A stretch of DNA of 64,000 nucleotides from Rhodococcus phenolicus (lineage in GTDB: Bacteria > Actinomycetota > Actinomycetes > Mycobacteriales > Mycobacteriaceae), in assembly GCF_001646785.1 (NCBI RefSeq), contig NZ_LRRH01000005.1, forward strand, positions 1-64,000, written 5' to 3'. The translations under genes were made by a program, and so were the position numbers. Numbering within the stretch: the stretch's first letter is position 1; every line of letters starts with the position of its first letter. The notes under the pieces are model-generated. The model ran no database searches. It saw nothing but the letters and a program-made list of their open reading frames with translations, and was not told where the DNA came from. Below, in pieces: positions 17,281 through 25,614 of this stretch.

Positions 17281-18021
17281 AGGAATCGGCACGACAGGTC
17301 AAGCAACGGGACCACGTTCCGGCCCTGCTCGAAGATCGACCGACCCGCTCGACGCGCACCCGCCGGCCCGGGATCTCGATCTGCACGTCACAACCGTCCG
17401 CCTCCACCTCGACTCGCTCATCGAGGAGGGCCTGGTCCGGCCACGACAACTCGGGTCCGCCAAGGTCGGGCGGCCTCGTCTCGGCTACGCCGCCGTGACG
17501 AAACCGTCCTACATCGACCTCGTCGCGCTGCTCGCGGCTCGGCTCGGCGGCACCGCGACCGAGCGGGAGAAGACGCCTGCGAGGTGGGCAGCGACGGGGC
17601 GGGCATGGTCGGTCTCGAACCGGCCGGCGACACGGACGCCGCCGCCTTCGTCATCGACGTCCTCGGCCGTCTCGGATTCGAAACACGATCCGCAACAAGC
17701 ACATTCGGCGATCGTGAACTCACGTTGTGTACGTACCCGCTGGTCGCGGTCGCCCGCACCGATTCCGAGGTCGTGCGCGGCATCCGGCGCGGACTCGTCC
17801 AGCGGATTCTCGACGACAACGCCCCCACGCTCGGCGACCGGTACACCGCAGCGGTCTTTCCCGACCCACAGGACGGCAACTGCTCGATCCGCTTGGCGCT
17901 GCGCAGGTCGGACCGAGTCACAGCAACGACAACGGCCCGTGGTGACGGTGAAGTCTCCACGGGCCGAGGCCGGTACATCCGAGCGGGGATCGACCCGCAC
18001 GGAGGCTCTCTCAGAAATTGA
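17281..18021 (+). pseudogene. frameshifted COG2345 (ArsR-like) transcription regulator
   Basis: Three reading frames must be joined. HVPALLEDRP comes first, then DPLDAHPPARDLDLHVTTVR and LHLDSLIEEGLVRPR (the helix-turn-helix, frame of 17381), then from about 17610 LEPAGDTDAAAFVIDVLGRL, LCTYPLVAVARTDSEVV and the DGNCSIRLA tail (frame of 17584). The second junction fits a one-base loss after GRAWS. No start codon is evident and the last frame reads through a terminator hairpin. The regulator is inactive unless these are sequence errors. Confidence 0.65.
17934..17965. terminator. terminator hairpin downstream of lpd
   Basis: GGCCCGTGG (17934-17942) pairs with CCACGGGCC (17957-17965), a perfect 9-bp stem about 45 bp after the lpd stop. 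Confidence 0.6.
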
Positions 18022-19414
18022 TCATGTGTCCCGCGAGGCCGTGGATGGCCTCCTGCAGCGCCTCCGACAGCGTCGGGTGCGTGTGGACGTTGCGGGCCAG
18101 CTCGTTGACGGTCAGGTCCCACTTCTGGGCCAGCGTCAGTTCGGGCAGCAGCTCGGAGACGTCGGGGCCGATGAGGTGGCCGCCGATGAGCTCGCCGTGC
18201 GTCTTGTCGGCGATGAGCTTGACGAACCCGTTCGGGTCGCCCAGGCCGTGGGCCTTGCCGTTGGCGGTGAACGGGAAGGTCGCGACCTTCACGTCGTAGC
18301 CCTCGGCCCTGGCCTGCTCCTCGGTGAGACCGAACGACGCGACCTGCGGCTGGCAGAACGTCGCGCGCGGCATCATGCGGTAGTCGCCCAGCTCGAGCGT
18401 CTCGGCATTGCCGATGGTCTCGGCGGCGACGACGGCCTGCGCCTCGGCGACGTGCGCGAGCTGCAGCTTGGCGGTGACGTCACCGATCGCGTAGATGCCC
18501 GGCACATTGGTGCGCATGCGCTCGTCGATGTCGATGGCGCCGCGGTCGGTGAGGGCAACACCGGTGTTCTCGAGGCCGTAGCCCTCGACCCGCGGGGCGA
18601 AGCCGACGGATTGCAGCACCTTGTCGACGACGACGGTCTCGACGTTGCCGCTCTTGTTGTCCTTGATCGCGACGGTCACCTTGGTGCCGTCGTCGTCGAT
18701 CGTCTGCACGGCCGCACCGGTCTTGATGGTGACGCCGAGCTTCTTGTACGCCTTGGTGATCTCCTTGGAGACGTCGGCGTCCTCGTTGGGCAGGGCGCGG
18801 TCGAGGAACTCGACGATGGTGACGTCCACGCCGTAGTTCTTCAGGACGTAGCCGAACTCCATGCCGATGGCGCCGGCGCCGACGATGAGGATCGAGCCCG
18901 GCAGGTCGCGGGTGAGGATCTGCTCCTCGTAGGTCACGACGTTCTCGCTGAGCGAGGTGCCCGGCAGCAGCTTGGTGACCGAACCGGTCGCGATGATGAC
19001 GTTGTCGAAGGTCACCCGGTCGGTGCCGCCCTTGGTGAGCGCCACGTCGATGGTCTTGGCGTCGACGAACGAGCCCTTACCGTCGTACTCGGTGATCTTG
19101 TTCTTCTTCATGAGGAAGTGCACGCCCTTGGTGCGACCGTCCGCCACCTTGCGGCTGCGGTCGAAGGCGGCACCGAAGTCGAAGGACACGTCCCCGGAGA
19201 TACCGAACGTCTTGGCCTCTTTGTTGAAGAGATGCGCCAGTTCGGCATTGCGGAGAAGCGCCTTCGAGGGAATGCAGCCCACGTTCAGGCACACACCACC
19301 CCAGTACTTCTGCTCGATGATGGCGGTGCTCAATCCCAGCTGTGCCGCGCGGATAGCAGCGACGTACCCACCGGGACCGGCTCCGAGGACAACGACGTCA
19401 TAGTGTGAGGTCAC
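18011..19414 (-). CDS. lpd: dihydrolipoyl dehydrogenase
   Basis: 467 residues from a GTG start at 19414. FAD flavoprotein that reoxidises dihydrolipoyl groups of 2-oxoacid dehydrogenase complexes; in mycobacteria the same enzyme also serves peroxynitrite reductase. FAD-binding [10 protein letters not shown], redox disulfide [16 protein letters not shown] loop [10 protein letters not shown] and the C-terminal catalytic-base region HTHPTLSE are all present. The upstream extension to 19507 is unrelated. Part of a recognisable lpd-ramB-icl neighbourhood. Confidence 0.96.
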   Translation of the reverse strand: MTSHYDVVVLGAGPGGYVAAIRAAQLGLSTAIIEQKYWGGVCLNVGCIPSKALLRNAELAHLFNKEAKTFGISGDVSFDFGAAFDRSRKVADGRTKGVHFLMKKNKITEYDGKGSFVDAKTIDVALTKGGTDRVTFDNVIIATGSVTKLLPGTSLSENVVTYEEQILTRDLPGSILIVGAGAIGMEFGYVLKNYGVDVTIVEFLDRALPNEDADVSKEITKAYKKLGVTIKTGAAVQTIDDDGTKVTVAIKDNKSGNVETVVVDKVLQSVGFAPRVEGYGLENTGVALTDRGAIDIDERMRTNVPGIYAIGDVTAKLQLAHVAEAQAVVAAETIGNAETLELGDYRMMPRATFCQPQVASFGLTEEQARAEGYDVKVATFPFTANGKAHGLGDPNGFVKLIADKTHGELIGGHLIGPDVSELLPELTLAQKWDLTVNELARNVHTHPTLSEALQEAIHGLAGHMINF

Positions 19415-19493
19415 GGATATACAGGGTAGTCCCGCCGAATTCCGGTGTCTGTCGATGGTCCTGTTACCGGCCGGTAGCATCCGTTTCGCGCGT

Positions 19494-20288
19494 TCATCGC
19501 TGCGCACCGTACCGGCGCACCGCGACGGGAACGGTCACCGCGAGAATCACCGCGATCCAGCCGAATGCCGCGGCCACCGGGTGCTGCATCGGCCACGCCG
19601 AACCCGCCGCGATACCGCCGCCCGAGCCGAACAACTCACGCAACGCCGCCACGACCGCGCTCACGGGATTCCACTCCGCGATCGCCCGCACCACGGCCGG
19701 CATGGTCTCGGTGGGTGTGAACACGTTCGAGAACATGATCAGGCCGAAGATCATCGGGGCCGCCTGCTGCAGCATGCGCTCGTCCGCGACGGCCAGCCCG
19801 AGCAGGATCCCGAGCCAGCCGAGCGCGAGACGGAACGCGAACAGCAGCACCACGGCGAGCACCACATCGGACGCGGGTGCGTCGATCCGCCACCCCACGA
19901 GATACCCGACGCCCATCATCGCGACGAGCGCGACGATCCCCACCGCGGTCTCGGCGAACGCCAGCCCCGTCGGCACCGCCGCACGGGAGATCGGGAGGGC
20001 ACGGAACCGGTCGGTCAGCCCGCTGTGCAGGTCCGCGTTCGCGGTGCTCGCCGTCGCGATCAGTCCCATCGCGGCGACGAGCACGAACACCCCCGGCATG
20101 AGATACGACCGGTAGTCCGACGGATCGGCATCCCCGGCGAGTGTGCCGCCGAAGACGTAGCCGAACAGCAGCACCATCCCGAGCGGGGCGGCGAGCGTGA
20201 CGGCGAGAAGGCCCGGCGCGTGCCGGTAGGTCGCGACGGTGCGGCCGAACACCACCCGGATGGCGGCGGTGGCTGTTGCGGTGGTCAT
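19494..20288 (-). CDS. ABC-2 type (DrrB-like) export permease
   Basis: 264 residues with six predicted membrane segments and the ABC-2 pattern of daunorubicin-type exporters ([35 protein letters not shown]). It overlaps the upstream ATPase gene by 4 bases (ATGA), so both subunits are made together. Exported substrate unknown; hydrophobic drugs or lipids are typical for the family. Confidence 0.9.
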   Translation of the reverse strand: MTTATATAAIRVVFGRTVATYRHAPGLLAVTLAAPLGMVLLFGYVFGGTLAGDADPSDYRSYLMPGVFVLVAAMGLIATASTANADLHSGLTDRFRALPISRAAVPTGLAFAETAVGIVALVAMMGVGYLVGWRIDAPASDVVLAVVLLFAFRLALGWLGILLGLAVADERMLQQAAPMIFGLIMFSNVFTPTETMPAVVRAIAEWNPVSAVVAALRELFGSGGGIAAGSAWPMQHPVAAAFGWIAVILAVTVPVAVRRYGAQR

Positions 20289-21235
20289 GCGGTGGTCCCC
20301 TCGGTGGGACGGCCGGTGAGCGTGAGGAAGGCCTCGTCGAGGCTCGCGCGGCGACGGCCGATGTCGTGGACGTCGATCCCGTCGGCGTCGAGTGCGCGCA
20401 GGATCGGCAGCAGTTCGGGGTCCTCGTCCACCGCGAACGACATCCTGAGTGAATTGTCTTGTGTTTCGGACACTTCCACCTCACGCGCGCCGGCCTTCGC
20501 GAGGACGTTCCGGGTGCGATCGCGATGCTCGGCTGCGACCACCACATCGAGTCCGACACCGACAGCCGACGTGATCCGTTCGGGTGTGTCGGTGACGACG
20601 GTGCGGCCCCCGTCGAGGATGGTGATCGTGTCGGCGAGCCGTTCGGCTTCGTCGAGATACTGGGTGGTGAGCACGACGGTGGTGCCTTCCCGCACGAAAT
20701 CTTCGACGTGCCGGTAGATCTCGTTCCGGCTGCGCGGGTCGAGGCCGGTCGTCGGTTCGTCGAGGAACAGCACGGCGGGTCGTACGACGGTGCCGGCGAG
20801 CAGATCGAGCCGGCGCCGCATGCCGCCGGAGTAGGTGCCCGCGAGGCGATCCGCTGCGTCGGAGAGACCGAATCGGTCCAGCAGATCGCGGGCGTGGTCG
20901 CGGGCGGCCCGGCGGCCCATGCCGCTCAGCCGCGCGAACATCGTGAGATTCTCGAATCCGGTGAGCCGCGGTTCGATCGCGTGGAACTGACCGACCAGCC
21001 CGATGTGCCGGCGCACGCGGTCGGCCTCGACGACGGTGTCGTGACCGAGGATGCGGGCATGCCCGTGCGTCGGGCGCAACAGCGTGGCGAGCATGCGCAC
21101 GGTGGTGGTCTTGCCCGATCCGTTCGGCCCGAGAAGCGCGTGAACGGCCCCCTCCGGCACTGCGAGATCGACACCGTCGACGACGGTGCGCTCGCCGTAC
21201 CGCCGGGTCAAGCCTTCGGTTTCGATGACGTTCAT
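20285..21235 (-). CDS. DrrA-like ABC exporter ATP-binding protein
   Basis: 316 residues. Walker A GPNGSGKTT, signature YSGGMRRRL, Walker B VLFLDEPTTGLDP, H-loop LTTQYLDEAE, plus the C-terminal regulatory extension of the DrrA class. The ATG at 21235 is chosen; an upstream in-frame ATG at 21304 lies beyond the operators. First gene of a two-gene operon divergent from a TetR regulator. Confidence 0.92.
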   Translation of the reverse strand: MNVIETEGLTRRYGERTVVDGVDLAVPEGAVHALLGPNGSGKTTTVRMLATLLRPTHGHARILGHDTVVEADRVRRHIGLVGQFHAIEPRLTGFENLTMFARLSGMGRRAARDHARDLLDRFGLSDAADRLAGTYSGGMRRRLDLLAGTVVRPAVLFLDEPTTGLDPRSRNEIYRHVEDFVREGTTVVLTTQYLDEAERLADTITILDGGRTVVTDTPERITSAVGVGLDVVVAAEHRDRTRNVLAKAGAREVEVSETQDNSLRMSFAVDEDPELLPILRALDADGIDVHDIGRRRASLDEAFLTLTGRPTEGTTA

Positions 21236-21252
21236 GCTCGTCTCCCTCAAAC

Positions 21253-21303
21253 TGTGAACAACGTTCGCAGTTAAAGTGTAGATAAATGCGAACGGTGTTC
21301 GCA
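21253..21303. promoter_or_regulatory. twin TetR operators between exporter and regulator
   Basis: Two 17-bp palindromes of the form TGCGAAC-N3-GTTCGCA. TGTGAACAACGTTCGCA lies at 21253-21269 (one mismatch) and TGCGAACGGTGTTCGCA at 21287-21303 (perfect). Centres are 34 bp apart, in the 95-bp gap separating the divergent genes. Confidence 0.85.
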
Positions 21304-21330
21304 ACTCTCTTCTCGAGGCATGCTGGGGTC

Positions 21331-22011
21331 ATGCCGACCTCACTGTGGCTGCGCACCGGCGAACGCAAGCGCGGGCCCCGCCCGGCGCACACCCTTGACG
21401 ACATCGGCGAGGCCTGCGTCCGGCTGGTCGACGACGAAGGCATGCGAGCGCTGTCGATGCGGCGCGTCGCCGAAGCGCTCGGCACCTCGGCGGCGTCGCT
21501 GTACCGGTACGTGGCCGGCAAGGACGACCTGCTCGCGCTGATGGCCGACCGCGTCGCCGCCGAATACGACTTCCCACCGCTCACCGGCGACGTGCGCGCC
21601 GACGTGTTCGCCATCGCCCAGCAGTCCCGGTCGCTGCACAGGCGTCATCCGTGGCTGCGCGACGTACCGGCCACCGACCTCGGGCCCAACAGCATCCGCT
21701 ACCTCGACCGGCTCATCGGCGCGCTCGCCCCCGCCGGGCTGGACTCGACCGCCGTCATGATGGGTGTCGCCCTGATCAGCGGCTGGGTCGCCAACTTCGC
21801 GGCGCAGGAATCGACCGGGGAGACGGCATCGGACGCCGGGGGCGGTGCAGCGCACCTGTCCGCGATGCTCGCGCACGGCGACTACCCGCACCTGACGGCC
21901 CTGTTCACCGCGGACGCCTCGGACGCCGCCGCGCCCCTCGACAACGACGCCGCGTTCACCGCGGGGCTCGACGCCATGTTGTTCGGCATCGCCCCCGCCG
22001 TCGAGCCCTGA
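21331..22011 (+). CDS. TetR-family repressor of the adjacent ABC exporter
   Basis: 226 residues. The N-terminal TetR helix-turn-helix is at about residues 20-70 (ALSMRRVAEALGTSAASLYR, YVAGKDDLLALM), and the C-terminal ligand domain resembles the TetR_C class found beside DrrAB exporters. The ATG at 21331 directly precedes the conserved region; an upstream ATG at 21286 would overlap the operator. The divergent arrangement with two operators supports autorepression and exporter control. Confidence 0.9.
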   Translation: MPTSLWLRTGERKRGPRPAHTLDDIGEACVRLVDDEGMRALSMRRVAEALGTSAASLYRYVAGKDDLLALMADRVAAEYDFPPLTGDVRADVFAIAQQSRSLHRRHPWLRDVPATDLGPNSIRYLDRLIGALAPAGLDSTAVMMGVALISGWVANFAAQESTGETASDAGGGAAHLSAMLAHGDYPHLTALFTADASDAAAPLDNDAAFTAGLDAMLFGIAPAVEP

Positions 22012-22040
22012 AACCGGAACCGGATGTCCCGGAACGGAAA

Positions 22041-22080
22041 TGACGGTCGGCGTACCGAAACATCGGTACGCCGACCGTCA
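22041..22080. terminator. bidirectional terminator
   Basis: TGACGGTCGGCGTACCG (22041-22057) and its exact complement (22064-22080) form a perfect 17-bp stem with loop AAACAT between two convergent genes. Confidence 0.85.
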
Positions 22081-22105
22081 CACAGGACCCTTGCGGCAGC
22101 GCGAG

Positions 22106-22963
22106 CTACTTCTTCTTCGCGTTGTTGAACCGGCGCATCGCCAGCAGATAGGCCGGAACCTTCCGGATCGAGACCGGACGCGGCCAGTCGCCGCCGCGGA
22201 AGAACGGCTCGGTGCCGCCGTCGACGGTGACGACGGATCCGCAGAGGAAGTCCGCGGCCGGGGAGAGCATGAACTCGACCCACGCGCCGATCTGCTCCGG
22301 CTGCCCGAAACCGCCGATCGGCACCGGGAACTCCCGCACCCGATCACCTTCCGGGCTGTCGAGCTGGGAGGTCAGCAGCGGCGTCTCGATGGCCCCCGGC
22401 GCGATCACGTTGAGCCGGATTCCCGCGCCCGCCCACTCCGGGGTGACCGCGGTGCGCCGAACCCAGTGCGTCACAGCGAGCTTCGATGCGGCGTAGGTGA
22501 ACGTCGGACCGGCGGGCTTGATCCGGGACGCCCGCTTGACGGCCTTGTCCACGTCACCGGCGAGGAACGCCTTCACCGCCGACATCGGGGCCGCCGGGAC
22601 CGTCGTCGTCGAATTCGACCCGAACACCACGACCTTGCTGTTGCCTGCGGCGGCGAGCGTCGAGCGCCAGCCCTCGAGCAGTTCGACGACCCCGCGGAAG
22701 TTCACCTCGGCGATGACGCGTTCCCTGCCGGGGACCGGACCGAGCCCCGCGGCGAGGACGGCACCGTCGAGGCGACCGTCGGTCTTCTCGAGCGTCTTCG
22801 CGATCGCGGTCGCGCGACCCTCCGCCGTCGACAGATCCGCGACGACGTCGCCGTCCTTCAGGTCGATCCCGATCACGGTGTGACCGGCTTCCCGCAGCCG
22901 GTCCGCGCTCGCCTTGCCCATTCCGGAAGCCGCACCGGTCACCACATAAACGCCCATTGCCAT
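22106..22963 (-). CDS. SDR-family oxidoreductase
   Basis: 285 residues. Cofactor loop TGAASGMGKA, catalytic Tyr-Lys in YAASK, NVIAPGAIETPLL after the active site and VVTVDGG near the C-terminus define a classical short-chain dehydrogenase. The catalytic serine falls in FGSNSTTT. The basic tail NNAKKK is unusual. No neighbour suggests a substrate. ATGs at 22963 and 22957 are both possible starts. Confidence 0.88.
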   Translation of the reverse strand: MAMGVYVVTGAASGMGKASADRLREAGHTVIGIDLKDGDVVADLSTAEGRATAIAKTLEKTDGRLDGAVLAAGLGPVPGRERVIAEVNFRGVVELLEGWRSTLAAAGNSKVVVFGSNSTTTVPAAPMSAVKAFLAGDVDKAVKRASRIKPAGPTFTYAASKLAVTHWVRRTAVTPEWAGAGIRLNVIAPGAIETPLLTSQLDSPEGDRVREFPVPIGGFGQPEQIGAWVEFMLSPAADFLCGSVVTVDGGTEPFFRGGDWPRPVSIRKVPAYLLAMRRFNNAKKK

Positions 22964-23063
22964 CCCCTCGTCACATCAGGTGTGCAGGCACGCTACCGCC
23001 CTCCCGATGGTTCCCGTCAGCCGGTACGCACCGAGCGACGTGCAGGTCGCCGGCCTGCCGATG

Positions 23064-23477
23064 TCAGGATTCGGAACGCTTCGCCAGGCGCTCGTATCTC
23101 TGCCGCGCCGCCTGGGTACTGCCCAATCCGAGTCCGAATGCGATTTGCTGCCAGGTCATTCCGCGGTCGCGTGCGATCTTCAGCAGAAGCGCTTCCAGCT
23201 GGTCCATGTCGGCCCTCGCCTTCGGGACGAGCCCCAGAGCAGCCGTCACGTCGGCGTCGTCCACGTCGGGTTCGCCGGCACCGAGCGGGTGGGCGCCACC
23301 GGCCAGCACGGCAACGATGCGGACAGCCCCCAGCGGGTCGAGCGCCTCCGGATGCGCCTGGCGGGCACGCTGGACGGGAGTGGCACCGTGCCGGTCGGAG
23401 ATCCGGGACAGCCCGGCGTACTCGCGATCAGCGCGTTCACGGCTGGGATTCGGTGGGATGAACCGGTCGTCGGACAT
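23064..23477 (-). CDS. small helix-turn-helix DNA-binding protein
   Basis: 137 residues. The C-terminal third (GMTWQQIAFGLGLGSTQAAR with QRYERL) looks like a sigma-70 region 4 or transposase-type HTH; the N-terminal part is low-complexity and polar. Similar small HTH proteins are common in Rhodococcus and Mycobacterium, with unknown function. A 19-bp palindrome upstream suggests autoregulation. Confidence 0.75.
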   Translation of the reverse strand: MSDDRFIPPNPSRERADREYAGLSRISDRHGATPVQRARQAHPEALDPLGAVRIVAVLAGGAHPLGAGEPDVDDADVTAALGLVPKARADMDQLEALLLKIARDRGMTWQQIAFGLGLGSTQAARQRYERLAKRSES

Positions 23478-23520
23478 GACCCCATCGTGATGGCCGATCG
23501 TCTCGTTGTCAACATCTTGC

Positions 23521-23539
23521 TGTGAACAAATTGTTCACA
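23521..23539. promoter_or_regulatory. 19-bp palindromic operator candidate
   Basis: TGTGAACAAATTGTTCACA, a perfect palindrome around a central A, 43 bp upstream of the HTH gene start. The spacing differs from the CRP/GlxR (TGTGA-N6-TCACA) and LexA (GAAC-N4-GTTC) patterns. Confidence 0.6.
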
Positions 23540-23640
23540 CGCGAGTGCGGCTGCTCCGACGCCACACGTAGCACCGAGCCATGAGCGCGCACCAAGCGAT
23601 CGCCAAGCCGCCGCCAAGCGCCGGCGCGCACGCTACCGCC

Positions 23641-24309
23641 ATGACTTCTGCAACGAAGGCTCCGCGCCTCACCACCGACGACGAACTGCTCGGAATGCGC
23701 CTCGCCCACCGCGTGATCCGTCACGACATCGACCGTCTCTCACGTCTCGCCGACGAGATGCTCGCGGACCCGTCGCGTTTCGATCGGGCCCGGTACGCCG
23801 CGATCTCCGACTACGTCGGGCTGTTCACCACGAGCCTCCACCATCACCACACCATCGAGGACCTCTCGTTGTGGCCCTTGATCACGGAGTCGGCCGGCCC
23901 GGACGTCGACTTCACCGCGCTCACCGACGACCACGACGAACTCGATCCGCTCCTCGACGACCTTGTCCGCCTGGCAGGCGAACTCCCCGGGCAGACCGCC
24001 GTCGCCGGGTTCGCGCGAACCGTCCGCCGGCTGCGAAAGCTGCTCGACAAACATCTCGACGACGAAGAGCGGGCCGTGTTTCCACTGATCACCGGCTATG
24101 TGACCGTCGACCGGTGGCAGCAGTTCGAGAAGGAGGCACAACGCAGCGGTCGAGCGGACTTCGACCTCACACGATTCGTCGCGGTCATGACCGCCGAGGA
24201 ATCGGAGAAGGCGCGCGGGGAGATGCCGCTGTTCCTGCGCGCGGTGGTCTCGGTGCTCTCCCGCAAACAGCGCCGGCGTGAACGAAGGACATTCGGCGCC
24301 GACGCGTGA
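23641..24309 (+). CDS. hemerythrin-domain protein
   Basis: 222 residues. A four-helix hemerythrin-like domain (about 15-150) supplies likely di-iron ligands: RLAHRVIRHDIDRL, HHHHTIEDLSLWPL, DDHDELD and KHLDDEERAVFPL. The basic C-terminus RKQRRRERR is extra. Family roles include oxygen or NO sensing and iron handling. Start uncertain: an in-frame ATG at 23581 exists and neither has a clear ribosome site. Confidence 0.87.
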   Translation: MTSATKAPRLTTDDELLGMRLAHRVIRHDIDRLSRLADEMLADPSRFDRARYAAISDYVGLFTTSLHHHHTIEDLSLWPLITESAGPDVDFTALTDDHDELDPLLDDLVRLAGELPGQTAVAGFARTVRRLRKLLDKHLDDEERAVFPLITGYVTVDRWQQFEKEAQRSGRADFDLTRFVAVMTAEESEKARGEMPLFLRAVVSVLSRKQRRRERRTFGADA

Positions 24310-24451
24310 CCCTGCGACTCTGCCCGGCATGCTCGTCGCGACCGGACGCGGACGCTTCACGGTTCGGGCATGATGGGTCCGTGCGTGTTCCCGGTCGATC
24401 CCAACCCGCGCGGCGCGAGGCCGCTCGGGTGTTCGACACGGGAGAACACAC

Positions 24452-24742
24452 ATGGAATACAACGCGCTGATCGAACTCGACGTGCTCGTCGATCTGCTGA
24501 CCGACGACGACATCGACGACTTTCTGGAACCGATCGTCCCGCATCACGGCTGCGTGGGCCGCAGCGACCACGACCTGGTCCACCTCACCGTCACCGTCGA
24601 CGCCGTCGACGCGATCCACGCGACTCGGCTGGTTCAGGATCTGATGCGCACCTCGTATGCGGGTTACCGCGTCAACTACGTCGACGTGCTTCCCACCTGC
24701 ACCTTCGATGCGATCTTCGGGTTCGGTGACTACTTCCACTGA
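24452..24742 (+). CDS. hypothetical protein, ferredoxin-like fold suggested
   Basis: 96 residues, acidic, with alternating beta and helix propensity (LIELDVLVDLLTDDDIDDFL, LVHLTVTVDAVDAIHATRL) resembling a small two-layer sandwich. Coding bias is good and GGGAGA lies just upstream of the ATG. No family recognised. Flanked by hemerythrin and a membrane protein. Confidence 0.6.
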   Translation: MEYNALIELDVLVDLLTDDDIDDFLEPIVPHHGCVGRSDHDLVHLTVTVDAVDAIHATRLVQDLMRTSYAGYRVNYVDVLPTCTFDAIFGFGDYFH

Positions 24743-24851
24743 CACGACCGGGCATGGGGCCGCGTCCCGGGCGCGGCCCCCGTCGCCCCCGCGAGCGGCT
24801 TGCGCAGGAGACGCGGAGAGCCGGGCACCGCACGGACGGTACTCTCGGCCG

Positions 24852-25391
24852 GTGCATTCACCCACGGACACGCTCGCGCAGGTGCGCGGTGGTTTCGTGG
24901 GCGCGGTGTCCGGCGCGGTCAGCATCGCCGCGCACGGCATGGCAGGCGGCGGTAGCCCACCGGGCACCGGGGTCGTTCTGCTCATCGCCGCGTGCGTCGC
25001 GATCGGAGCGATCGTCGCTTCCGTCCCCGCCGCAGCCCACCGCCGTAGGGCACTCGTGGCGGCACTGGCCGCCGGGCAGTTCGTCGGTCACCTGACCCTG
25101 ACGCTGGTGTCCGAGCAGATTTCCGGGCACACGCATCCACTGGCGCCCTCGGCGCCGATGCTCGTCGCGCACGTCGCGGCGGTCGGCGTTTCCGCAGTGC
25201 TCGTCCGCGGCGCCGAGCGCGGCTGCCGGGCGGCGATCGCGGCGGTCACCCGCATCGTGCTGGCCGTGCTGTCCTTGCCGCCCGCCGAAGCACCCCTGTG
25301 GATCTCCACACCGGTGCACCGGGCGACGCTGTCTCCGTGGCTGCTCGCCGGCGCGACCGCCGGTGTCCGGGGACCTCCCCTGCCCGTCTGA
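24852..25391 (+). CDS. hypothetical membrane protein
   Basis: About 179 residues from a GTG at 24852, with four or five hydrophobic segments (VVLLIAACVAIGAIVASVPA, MLVAHVAAVGVSAVLV) and a histidine in SGHTHPL. It ends GVRGPPLPV and precedes the PepSY gene by 223 bp, an association reminiscent of metal or heme-related membrane clusters, but no function can be assigned. Confidence 0.6.
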   Translation: MHSPTDTLAQVRGGFVGAVSGAVSIAAHGMAGGGSPPGTGVVLLIAACVAIGAIVASVPAAAHRRRALVAALAAGQFVGHLTLTLVSEQISGHTHPLAPSAPMLVAHVAAVGVSAVLVRGAERGCRAAIAAVTRIVLAVLSLPPAEAPLWISTPVHRATLSPWLLAGATAGVRGPPLPV

Positions 25392-25614
25392 CCGATCCCG
25401 CCTCGCCCCGTTCAAGTCGGGCGACCACGGGCTTCGGTGCGTTCTTCCACGTCCGTGTCCGCGGTGCCCGCACCCGTGCCGCGGTGTCGTCGACGTGTGC
25501 CTGTCCGGTGCGACGACCACCCGATGTTCGCCGCACCGGTCCACCTCACCGGTCGACGCCGAGCGCCCACATGAGCGCCGCGCCGAGCCGGCACCTTCCG
25601 AATCGAGTACACGC

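Noticed and set aside
23521-23539. LexA or CRP/GlxR binding site
   Set aside because: Half-site spacing is wrong for both consensus patterns.
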